DNA of 64,000 bases from Zeugodacus cucurbitae (lineage: Eukaryota; Arthropoda; Insecta; Diptera; Tephritidae): the NCBI RefSeq assembly GCF_028554725.1, contig NC_071669.1, positions 3,053,501 through 3,117,500 on the forward strand, written 5' to 3'. A program made the translations under genes and the position numbers. Shown piece after piece: positions 37,916 through 48,977 of the stretch (its first letter is position 1; each line of letters starts with the position of its first letter). The notes beneath the pieces are model-generated. The model was not told the origin of the DNA. It saw only the letters and a program-made list of their open reading frames with translations, and made no database searches.

Positions 37916-39750
37916 TAAATTTTTTTGATGCAGTAATATTTGGTAAATATTTTTTTTTTTTAATTTCCTTTAATATTTATAAAAAAATTGAAACAATTTT
38001 ACAAAACTTTTTTTTTTTATTTTATATCAAAAGAAATTTAAAATATTTAGAAACAAAAAAAATATATATATATATACAAATTTGTTTCCAAATTAAAGAG
38101 TTATTAAAAAAATAATTAAATATTTTTTTTTAATTTTTATAATAAAGAATTTATAGAAAAAAATATTTTTATTAAACAAAATTAAAAAAAACATATTTTT
38201 TCGGTGCAGAAATATTTTGTAAATATTATTTTACTAATAATACCTATTTACTAAAAATTTTAAAAATTAAACAAAGTTTTTTTTATTTAATTAAAAAATT
38301 AAAAAAAAACTTTTTCTAGTTAACAAAATAATAAATAAAGAAATGTCTTAAAATATTTAGAAACAAAAATATATAATATAAAAAAATGTGTTTCCATAAT
38401 AAAAAAATATATAAATTTTTTTTTTATTTTTATAATAAAGAATTTATAGAAAAAAATATTTTTATTAAACAAAATTTATAAAAAAAAATATTTTTTCGGT
38501 GCAGAAATATTTTGTAAATATTATTTTCTTTAATTTCTAATAATACCTATTTACTAAAAAATTTAAAACTTAAAAAATTTTTTTTTTATTTAATTAAAAA
38601 ATTAAAAAAAAACTTTTTCTAGTTAACAAAATAATAAATAAAGAAATGTCTTAAAATATTTAGAAACAAAAATATATAATATAAAAAATGTGTTTCCATA
38701 ATAAAAAAATATATAAATTTTTTTTTTATTTTTATAATAAAGAATTTATAGAAAAAAATATTTTTATTAAACAAAATTTATAAAAAAAAATATTTTTTCG
38801 GTGCAGAAATATTTTGTAAATATTATTTTCTTTAATTTCTAATAATACCTATTTACTAAAAAATTTAAAACTTAAAAATTTTTTTTTTTATTTAATTAAA
38901 AAAAAATTAGATAACTTTTTCTAGTTAACAAAATAATAAATAAAAAAAATTCCTAAAATATTTAGAAACAAAATTATATATGTATAAAAATTTGTTTCCA
39001 AATTAAAAAATTATTAAAATAATTATAAAAATATTTTTTTTTTATTTTTGTATTAAAGAATTTTTAGAAAAAAAAAAAATATTTTTATTAAACAAAATTT
39101 ATTTAAAAAAATAATTAAAATTTTTTATATTATTTTTTATATTTTATTTAAAACAAAGTTAGGAAAAATATGTGTATTAAACAAAATAATAAACAAGTTT
39201 TTTATATTAATATCAATTTAAAATTAAAATTATTTAATTAAATTAAAAAAAAAATGTTTAAAAAGCTTATTGAGAGAAATTATATAATTTTTTTGTATTG
39301 AAAATATTTTTTATAAAAAAAATAGGAAAAATCATATTACTAAAGGAAATTAAACTTAAATTATATACATATTTTTTAATTTTATTTTTTATTAAAAAAA
39401 TGGGGAAAAATGTTTGCAACAAAATGATAAAATAGTTTTTTATTAAAATTAATTTAAAAGTATAATTATTTAATTAAATTAAAAAAAATGTTTAAAAGGT
39501 TTATTAAAAAAAATATATAATTTTTGTTTATTACATATTTTTTATATTAAAAAAAATTAAAAATAAATCATTTTATTAAACTAAATTAAACGAAAATATT
39601 TGAATTTGTTTATAAAAAAAATTTTATTTTTATATAAAAAATATTTAATTTTTATATAAAAAATTATTTAATTTTTATATTAAAAAATAAGTTTTAATTT
39701 TTATAAAAAAAATATCTCAATTTTTAGACAAAAAATGCTTTTGTTTAATA
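37916..39750. repeat. Very AT-rich block with ~300-bp tandem repeat
   Basis: A ~300-bp unit anchored by AAAGAATTTATAGAAAAAAA, TTTTTTCGGTGCAGAAATAT and TTTTTCTAGTTAACAAAATA recurs starting near 38143, 38437, 38738 and, diverged, 39054. The two central copies are almost identical. The rest (39100-39750) is decayed A/T-rich sequence of similar flavour. Confidence 0.8.
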
Positions 39751-41479
39751 TAAAATTCTATAAAAACTTTTACATTAAGGTAAGTTCATCATTAAGCATA
39801 AAAATACCAAAAGTTTGACTGGCACAAAATCTATGAAACACTTAAAAACTGCACTAAAAATGGCCGCCATCGGCAAACTATAGCCGCCACAACACGGACA
39901 CACTTACTTTAACGAACAATCACACAAACGTCTGCCATTAACAAGCCTGTATGCATTGATACTTCAGCCTTTGCATAAGCCTCAGATCGACTGAGTGTGT
40001 TTACAGTAGCAGCACAGCAGCAGCAGCAGTGGCAGCAGGCAGACATCATTAACAACTTCCGCAACTTTGCAATGAATGAATGAGAGACCGCCACACCACA
40101 CACCGGCTGACCGTCTGCTGCCAAGCTGCCGAACTGCCAGAGTCTAGCGCAATAAACCAAATATGTGAAATATGTACTTGAGCACTTTTTTTTGCACATT
40201 ATTTGATGTTGTTGTTGTTGTTGTGAACGCTGCAAAAATTGAACAAAATGAACAAACAAATGCGCGCTGCCACAACAAACCAGGCAGTCAAACAAGCAAT
40301 TGAAGGCCAAAAGTAGTAGTGAAGTGCTTGTACAGTGTGGGAGAGGGGTATGCAATGCGGGATAATGTGGGATTGAAAGCGATAAAAGAGTGTTGCTACA
40401 ATTTATTACATTACAAATTAATGTTGTCTGCTATCGTCGTACTGCACACACCCACCAGCCACTATTAAACCAAAAACAACAACAACATACAATATATATA
40501 TACGCGTCAGGCATTTGCTAGAGTGCTTATAGAGCACAACCTTGCTTTATGGGGCTGTGTTGTTGGTGTGGGTCCTGAAAATTGTGGCGAATGCCAGTGC
40601 TGTGCTGTGCTACACTGACTGACTGACTACCGTGCGGCTTGAGTGTTGGTATGCCGTTGGCGCGCTTAATCCAAAAGCCAAAAGTAATTATATTAAGTAA
40701 TTGATGAATGTGCAGCGCGCATGCAACAGTGCACGTGGATACAGGCAAACACACATACATATATATATACGCTGTGGCTTGCAACTATGAGCACTCAGTA
40801 GTTGAAATGATTACAAAGTGCTTGTTGTTGTTGTTGTTGGCGCTATCTTATTATTGCTATAACTACGTTTGTTGCTGTTGTTGGCATGTCAGCCATTAGT
40901 CGGATGTAAATTTTGCGTAATACGCCGCGCTGATCACTAAAATGCAAAGCGAAAAAAAATGTGTATGAAAAGTTGCGTATACGCCCTGTTGGCTGCCACC
41001 GTGTAATCACATGCGGACTAACGAGTTTCATTAATGCTAGCTGAGTGTGTGTGTGTGTGTGTTAGTAACAAATTTTCAAGTTCAAAGGCAGCAATATTCT
41101 GCCACTATAAATTCATGTTGCACGCGGCAAAAATATTGCCAACCGCGGCGTGGCTGTGAGTGTGAGTTGTGGCAGAAAATGGGCGCACTCGCTCGTTTTG
41201 TGTTTACATTTAGTGTTGTAAATTATCTATTTGCCGGCTGGCGCAAAGCAGCCGTTACGCACATGATGATATGTAAGCGTTGTTGTTGTTGTTGGAAATA
41301 AGTTGAAAAAAACAGCCGGCAAGTTGGCAACAGACTGGCAGCCGCCGACACTATAAATTTGCCGCTTACACACAATTTTAAATGTGAGCGGTTTTTATGC
41401 GTGGTTGGGGATATATAAGCATATAGAAGTGTATGTATAAGTGTATATATATACATAAATCTTAATTTATATATATATA
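39751..41479 (-). other. Ten-m intron segment
   Basis: Local rise in GC at 39840-40360 with a CAG/CTG run (40014-40030). A 148-aa minus ORF there is Cys/Gln low complexity and not supported. (GT)n lies at about 41045-41062, with TA repeats near 40758-40768. Confidence 0.45.
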
Positions 41480-41598
41480 TTGGTGAAATGACCTTTTTGA
41501 AGTTGCATATGCGTGAATACCGTTACTCATATATGTATATATATATATAACGTAACGGCATTTACGCATATGCAACTTCAAAAAGGTCATTTCACCAA
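41480..41598. repeat. Long hairpin, 47-bp arms
   Basis: Left arm 41480-41526 starts TTGGTGAAATGACCTTTTTG. The right arm, ending at 41598, is its reverse complement with two mismatches over 47 bp. The loop is about 25 nt of TA repeats. On the plus transcript one mismatch is a G:U pair; on the minus transcript the other is. Could be a small foldback element or a structured RNA. Confidence 0.85.
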
Positions 41599-42265
41599 CC
41601 AAAAGCATGGCAGCATGGCAAAGGCTAACAAAGTTAGTTGGATTGCAGCAAATGCGCGCGCTGTGTTGTTGTTGTTGGCTGTTGAAGTGCAAAATATGTT
41701 TTTTTTTTTCCTTAACATTATATATGAGTTGGCATACCACGCAGTTGCTGCTGCTGCAATATGCAATTTTAATTTTTTGCGCTTTTTAATGCATTGCGCT
41801 CGCTTCTGTGCGCTTATTTCTTATGTCTTTTGGCCACTTGGCGGTCATTGCACTTGGCAGTCTGTGAACTGAAGTGTGTAAAAAACACTGTAGATATGTA
41901 TTTGAAGGATATATATGTGTGAGTGTATAGTGGTGGATGGGCGTAGGCTTTGCTGGGGCTTTTCAAACAGTTTTCACATACATATTATACTTGCCAGCGT
42001 AAACCATTTGTTTTTTATGTGGGTGCTTTTGCACATATAAACTCACATATTTTTTATATTCCCAACTGCTTCAGCAGCTCATTCCACGTTTGTGTTAAAT
42101 TTGTTTTAAAATAAATTACTTGTTTAATGGATTTTTATGAATGGAAGCTGCATTTGCGTGCCGTGTGAATATAAAAAAGCAGCGCTCATAAGTGCAAAGT
42201 AAATATATTTAAATTTATTTCGTGAAATTTGCTTTGAAGCTTGCTTCTGTCTCTTAATTGGTAGT
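41599..42265 (-). other. Ten-m intron segment
   Basis: Unique intron between the hairpin and the CTCGAG array. The 119-aa plus ORF starts within the hairpin and is not credible as a gene. Confidence 0.4.
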
Positions 42266-42267
42266 AG

Positions 42268-43410
42268 TAACTCGAGTTTAAAGTCTTGAGTTTATAATTT
42301 TTCTTGCAAGTGAGTATTGAAGGTGTTATTTAATACGAGTTAAATGAGCATTCTAAAGTAAAATCTGACTTTGTCGAGTGTTTAATACTAAACACAAAAA
42401 ATTTAGAATAAACTCGAGTTTATGATGTTGAGTTGTGTTATAAATTCGAGTTTAAAATTTTGAGTTCATGATTTCGAATAAATATTAAACTCAAATTAAT
42501 AATTTTGGATTGTTTTACAAACTCGAGTTTAAGGTTATGAGTTAATGCTTTTTGTTTCAACAAGCGAGTTAAATAATTTTTTTATATTAAACTCTGAGTT
42601 TAAGAAGTGTTTAACACTAAGCACTAACAATTTATAATAAACTCGAATTTAAGGTTATGAGTTAATGCTTTTTGTTTCAACAAGCGAGTTAAATAATTGT
42701 TTTATATTAAACTCTGAGTTTGAGAAGTGTTTAACAATAAACACTAAACATTTATAATAAACTCAAGTTTATAATTTCTGATAGTGTTACAAACTCGAGT
42801 TTATGTTTTTGGAATTTTTACAAACTCGAGTTTAAGGTTATGAGTTAATGCTTTTTGTTTCAACAAGCGAGTTAAATAATTTTTTTTATATTAAACTCTG
42901 AGTTTGAGAAGTGTTTAACACTAAGCACTAAAAATTTATAATATACTCGAATTTAAGGTTATGAGTTTATGCTTTTTGTTTCAACAGGCGAGTTCAATGA
43001 TTTGTTTATATTAAACTCTGAGTTTGAGAAGTGTTTAACACTAAGCACTAAAAATTTATAAAAAACTCGAGTTTATAATTTTTTATAGTGTTACAAACTC
43101 GAGTTCATGCTTTCGAATTTTTAATGAACAATAAACTCGAGTTCATTATTTTAAATTATTTCGCAAACTCGAGTTTAAGGTTTTGAGTTTATGCTTTTTG
43201 TTTCAATAGGCGAGTTAAAGGGAAAGTTTTATAGTAAAGTAGGAGCTTGTAATGTTTTTAACACTAAACACTAAAAATTAATAATAAACTCGAGTTTAAG
43301 ATTTTGAGTTTATACCTTTTGTTGCGAGTTAAATGATTTTTTTACATTAAACTCTGTCTTTGAGAAGTGTTTAACACTAACACAAAAATGAATAATAAAC
43401 TCGAGTTTAT
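42268..43410. repeat. ACTCGAGTTTA interspersed array
   Basis: At least twelve CTCGAG palindromes plus one-base variants, mostly as AAACTCGAGTTTA, across 1.14 kb. A longer ~125-bp unit is visible with AAGGTTATGAGTTAATGCTT, TTTGTTTCAACAAGCGAGTT, AAACTCTGAGTTTGAGAAGT and GTTTAACACTAAGCACTAAA. Confidence 0.85.
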
Positions 43411-46400
43411 GACTTTAGTAATTTCTAAAGCTTTTGACTAATTTTTCACTTAATTTGTTGTGCTTGCTTCTGATGGCGGATTATTCAAATTCATCATTAT
43501 GATTTTGAGTTGTAACTAGTCTTGTCTAGGTTGAGTTGCGAGTGGATAAGTTGAAATTTAAAGCAATGGTATTTGAAATATTCCGGAATCTAGTAATTTT
43601 AAGATATATTTATATATAGATATATATAGACAATAAATTTACCACATCTTCATCTTCTTCGATTAAATGTAAGGTATTTAATATCCCAAAAAATCTACAT
43701 AAAAACGTATATCATTTACCCTAATAAATTAGTGAATCTTTTTGCACCGAAAAAAAGAAAAAAGGAAAACAAAGAAGATTTCGCTTTTAAATTCGCATGA
43801 AACACAAGTAGACAGCATTATTTGACAGCTGAAAACGAGTGAGTATTTAGCGGCTGCCAGCAGGTGGTTGAAAGGTGCTTGAAGTGGTTGCTAATAAAGA
43901 AATACGAGCACCTGTGGGCCGACAGTGACTAAAAAGCTAGCTGATGAAAAAGGCAAGCAACACAGAGTGACTAGCTGACAGTGTGGGGTGACACGCATGT
44001 AATTAGCGTACACTTACTTAAGCAATAAGCCACTAATCCGATTCCACTGGGCTAAGATGAGAGTGCTATGGTGACGTACGGTGAGATTTATGCCATTCAA
44101 ACGCGGCGGATTTACCACTGTGTGGAGCGGTGTGATTGCGTTCCTCGCCGACTTTTTGCGTATTTTAATTTGCAGACAATGTGGAGTTGCTGGCGTACAT
44201 TTGCACGCATTTCACATATAAATAATCGTATTGCAGTGAAAAAAATAAGAATCTTAGAGGGGTTTGTACACAAGAAAAAAACGAAAGCTTTAAATGCAAA
44301 TTTTTTTAAATTGAAAAGGCAGTAAGGTGGCGTGGGCGCAAGGTAGCTGAAGCGTAGTGAAAAATAAATGTAATTGAAAAATTGCGGGTGTGAGGCTGTA
44401 GAATTCGCAAAGCTGTTGAAGGCAGAGCAAGAGAAGGCAACTTCCGCCACAAAATAGCTCATTTACAGGTATACAAATACTAAGGAAAAGTATGAAGACT
44501 GCCTCCAAAGCTCAACCGCACACAGTTAAAGGTGCGTATATAAGCATTTGAGTATATAAATACGAATATTCCTGCTCGGGACATTGATGTGCGACAAAAA
44601 AATTAAACACCGCCTGCTAAAAGCAACTGAATACCGCTGACAATGGCTGTCAGCCTGAGTTAACTGTGTAATAATCAAACCAAAAGCCACGCGCTGTCGT
44701 TTACTTTCACCACACAAGCATATATATAAGTGTCTGCGTCTGTATTGTTGTGACTGACTGAAAAAAAAGCTCGTAAACCTGCAACAAATCGCTTTTAAAT
44801 TAATCATTAGGCGCGTAAATGAAAGCTGGCAAAGAATGAAAATGAAAATAAATACAAAAAAACGCTGACAAACACTTGTGCGTGTGAATTTTTTAATTAA
44901 ATTGAATTCTTTTTTGGTTACAGCACTTCACTAAGGTAACAAATCAAAGGCGCCTTGTGTTGGTGGCAGCGTAGTAGACTTGATTTTTTTATTTTTAACC
45001 AACGAAAAGTATTTGCTAAGAAAGCGTGTCAGGAGCTGAAAGTTAGCCAGAAATTAAGCGCTTAAGTGCGACTTAGACAACCGCGAGTCAACCTAATGTT
45101 GGTTGATAATATTTGAAAATTATTTAACGCTTACTCGAAGCTTACTTTTTGTATTATAGGCTTGTTAGACATATTTCAAAAGGATGCTGTTGACAAAAGA
45201 GGTGACAAATTATGGTTAAGGTATTTTTGGTGTGTTGTTAACTTGAGTTTAATTGCAAGTGAATTTCATAATTTATTGTTGCTTAATTATTATATTTTGC
45301 CTGTTTTTCTCTCCTTGTTAATTGTGAAAGTATTTTTTATATTTATTTTTGAGCACTGATTATACTTTGCATATCCATATTCCTTCATTTCTATACAAAT
45401 TTTAACTTTAATAGTAAAATTTAAGTAACTTAAATTGGGTTCAATATGAAAAAGCCACAATTTTCTATGCCATACAATTAAAAAATCGCCTTTGCAAATA
45501 TTTCTACGTAAAAATGCCTTTCCTTCCATGAAATATATGTATTTTTTCTCTTAAGTCATATTGCGCCTAAATGTATGCTGCGCAAATACACTTTTTTCCT
45601 TTCCATTCCGTTGCGTATTCTTAAAAGTTATTAATTTCGCTCATTTTTTTATTTGTGTTTGCGTATTTTTAATTAGATTTTAATTTCCGGTTCAAGCAGC
45701 AGCAATAATATATGTCTGTGAAATACGCCAACGCAATATTTCCGCCAAATTTGACAGCGCAAAAAAAGTAATTTCCCTTTTCAACAACCAAGGCAAGTCA
45801 TTTGTATGCAAACAGCAAATAAAGAAATCAATAAAAAGAAAGAAAAGCAAGCAGGCAGGCACAGGTGAAATGCAGATATTGAAACTTTTATGAAAAAAAG
45901 ATCAAGAAAAATTAAAATTTCTATAAAAGAAATTAATATTTTTTTCGCACAAATCCTTTCTATTTATTTATTTTTTTTTATTATTTTTATATTATTATTT
46001 TTTTATTATGAGTGTAGCGCTAAGAAAAGGATTACTGCTGCGTAGCTATTTATTCGCACAAAATAAATTTGACGAAATTAAAAATAAATTGCTATTGCTG
46101 TTGTTGGTGTGAGTATTTGTTTTACACATACCAATATGCATGCTTTTCCGCTCCATTTATTTTTAATTACCGTTTTAGAAAATTTGCCAAGAAGACAAAT
46201 TAAAAAATTGAAATGAAATTCCTTATTTACACAAGCTTTGTTTGTCAAGCGCTTGCAGGCAAATCTTAATGACTTTGACGTCTTTGAAGAAGGTTGTATA
46301 AATATGTGTGTTTCTGAAGAATTTCATTTGAAAATGATTTTTTTTTTATTTTTGTTATTCAAAGAAAGACTTGTTGCAGCAATTTTGTGTTGATTTTGCC

Positions 46401-47879
46401 ATAAAATTCTAATTTTTTGTATAGAAGGCTTATAATGTTTAACTGAACTACATATTGCACTCTATTGCTACCAATTTCTTGCTTCTTTTTGTGTTATTGA
46501 TTTTAAAAAATATTCTAAAATAAATATGATCAATAAAATACTTTCTCTACGAGCGGAGATTTTGCTGCCACTTTCACTACCTTCAACCAGACACATAAAT
46601 ATTTCAAGTGATATCTCAAGTGGTCCATGGAGACTTTATGATTTGCATATACTATTTACATTTACACACACACATGGGTATTTTTAACTATTTATAACTA
46701 CAAAAATATATTGAAATCGTTTTTGAGCTGTGTTTGACTTGCAGCCGCCATATGCGGTGTCAAATGACAGTAGGGGTGTACATAATGTGGCAGGATTTAA
46801 TGTTAAATTTAGAAGCAAGGGTAAAAGAGATAATTTATGAAATTTAAATGGCTTGTGTGAAATTTTTGATGATAGAAAATTACGAAAATAGAAAAATTTC
46901 ATATTAAAAAAAAATTCTTAATATTTCATATCAAATCGATATTGGTGAGAACAAAAAATCTTCGAATAATTTTTGTAAAATATAAGAAGGAGATTGTATT
47001 ACATTTCCCAACCCTCTAAATTTTTCCAACCACAAAAATATTTATACTTATTTACATATTTCTCCCGCAAACTTCGCATTTCCATCAAATTCTAATAGAA
47101 ATTTTGCATGTTCACTAAGCTGCCGAAATTCGACTGAGAAAACTAATTCCCACTTCCTACGCCACCGCTCACTCTACCCATTAGCTTTTCCACAACCCAA
47201 ACTCATTGAAATAAAAAACTGTCTAATGACAGCAGTAAAGTTGGTGACCGTCACGCTTGCTAAACTAAAGTAGCTGAAATTATAAACGCTTGCAGCGAAA
47301 TTTGCTGGCACTTACTTTTTTAAGACCCTAAAATTCTTGGATATTTTTTATTGCCACACAGCACTTTTATTTTTATTTAAATGCATTTTTTCTCGCTGGT
47401 TTTTATTTACCCAGCGCCAAACACGCAACACATTAGCGCCACAGAGTTGCATGCGAGCGGAGTGTACGCGTGTGGCAATGTAGTTATTATAATGACTATG
47501 GTAATTTTTTACGATATTTATTTTTGAAGTAGAAACACACACCGAAAACAACCTATGTGAACGAGGAAGTGGCGGAATGCACAAAAGTGTAATGAAATGT
47601 TGAGGAGAGTGAGTTAATAACAATAAATGTCGATAAGGCAGTGTTTGAGTGGGGAGAAGTTAGAGTAAAGAGTGGGAGAGAGCGCTGAAACGGGAGAGAG
47701 AGATCCAAAATGGCAGAGAGAGATCCAAAATGGGAGAGAGAGAGCCAAAATGAGAGAGTGAGAGTGTAAGAGAGCGGAAATTGAGTGCAATTCTCAATGG
47801 TGTGGTGAGTTTTGGGGAATTTCGGAGAAGTGTTAGTGCAAAAGTGAGCAGAGCGTGAGAAATTAAAAGAAAATGCTAA
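43411..47879 (-). other. Ten-m intron segment
   Basis: Mostly unique AT-rich intron. Near 45562 there is a single copy of a CATATTGCGCCTAAATGTAT core related to the 53-60-kb arrays. A GA-rich minisatellite (GAGAGAGATCCAAAATGG units) occupies 47690-47765. Short ORFs on both strands are not supported. Confidence 0.5.
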
Positions 47880-48042
47880 GACCGTTTTCACACAGGCAAT
47901 TTTTGTCGCGGCAATTCTTAGTTTTATAGGAGAGGGGGCGACGAAGAGACGAGAATTTCTCTCTCTCTCGCTTCCCTTGGTCGCCCCCTCTCCTATAAAA
48001 CTAAGAATTGCCGCGACAAAAATTGCCCGTGTGAAAACGGTC
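47880..48042. mobile_element. 163-bp foldback MITE with TAA target duplication
   Basis: Terminal inverted repeats of at least 63 bp with one mismatch, starting GACCGTTTTCACAC and containing TTTTTGTCGCGGCAATTCTT and GGAGAGGGGGCGA. The loop is about 25 nt and TC-rich. TAA flanks both ends (47877-47879 and 48043-48045), compatible with the 3-bp TWA duplication of PIF/Harbinger-type elements. No coding capacity. Confidence 0.85.
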
Positions 48043-48045
48043 TAA

Positions 48046-48783
48046 CAAATCTCTAGCAAGTTGATCTATACCTCTTGTATTGTAGCGGATTTTTTGAAGA
48101 ATGCAGTACTAAAAACATATATTTCCCACATGTTGGTATTCTCCACATCAACTTATAAGCGGCGCCTTACTCACATAACCTTGAGACTGCTTTCTGCCGA
48201 TTACAACGCGCTCTCAATCTATTTTCCACAACTATTTCAAGTATATGCGCTTCTAATGCACTCATTTTGCTCAAAACGAGTAGCTGCTGACAGGTAGAAG
48301 AACGTGCACCAGCAATAGTGATGGTGAAGAAATTGGTGCGGCCATTTAGCGGTGAGTTGAAACGGAAACGCGTTGTGAGGTCACTTCTTCAAGTTGTTTA
48401 CCTACCTCAATAGCATTGCCCTTGCGTGGCTAGAAAAGCGACAAAGACACGCACACAACGCGCGAGCGTAAAAATAGTGTTAATAGGGAAATTATAATAA
48501 ATATGAAATAAATTCGTGGTAACGACTTGACAGCGCAAATAGCAAACCAAAAGCGGTAAAGTAATGTAGTTAATTAAGGCAGGGAGTAAGGAAGTTTCAT
48601 TTATATTTGCGGTAAATAAAGGGTGTTTAAGGAGTTGAGTTAACAATATTCATGCTAAGCAGATAATTTATATGGAAAGTATTTTTGGCAGCATTAGTTG
48701 TAGTTGATTTTAGTAGGAAAATTGGCGAAGAAAACTATTTTGTTTAATAAAATAAATATTATTTTTCATGAGCGTACACTTAC
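48046..48783 (-). other. Ten-m intron, 5' end segment
   Basis: Begins (in transcript sense) with the GTAAGTG donor of the candidate N-terminal exon. No other feature seen. Overlapping 78-79-aa ORFs are not supported. Confidence 0.5.
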
Positions 48784-48977
48784 TTCTACTTCTACGATTT
48801 GTATCATAATTGCGTCGCAGTTCGTAATATTCCGGAGACTCATAGTTTTGTATGCAATCGTAATTTTCATGTGTCTCATAGTTTTGTTGCGATTGATAGC
48901 TCCTGCGTGGATCATAATTCCTATGCACCTCGTAATTCAAGCGCGGCTCACGATTGCGTTGCATTTTGTATGCTTTT
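48784..48977 (-). CDS. Ten-m: Candidate Ten-m N-terminal exon with hexapeptide repeats
   Basis: Seen: minus-strand reading frame with an acceptor (CTAAAATTACACAG) before 48977 and a perfect donor, AGAA|GTAAGTG, at 48784/48783. It leaves phase 1, exactly what the transmembrane exon needs (A plus AT gives Asn). The ATG at 48964-48962 sits in a good fly context (ACAAAATGC). From it the exon encodes MQRNREPRL and then eight six-residue units: NYEVHR, NYDPRR, SYQSQQ, NYETHE, NYDCIQ, NYESPE, YYELRR, NYDTNR, before RSR. The frame is also open to the acceptor (KAYK before Met), so it could be an internal exon or an alternative first coding exon. Function is unknown; in Ten-m it would be cytoplasmic and Tyr-rich. 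I do not recognise this exon from Drosophila. Confidence 0.65.

Noticed and set aside
39909..40355. 148-aa minus ORF followed by AAAGTAAGTG
   Set aside because: Cys/Gln low complexity from CAG and CAA repeats. The frame stops just before the donor-like site, so it cannot be a coding Ten-m exon; a noncoding exon is possible but unsupported.
41480..41598. Calling the hairpin a microRNA precursor
   Set aside because: Arms are too long and too perfect, I recognise no known mature sequence, and there is no expression evidence.
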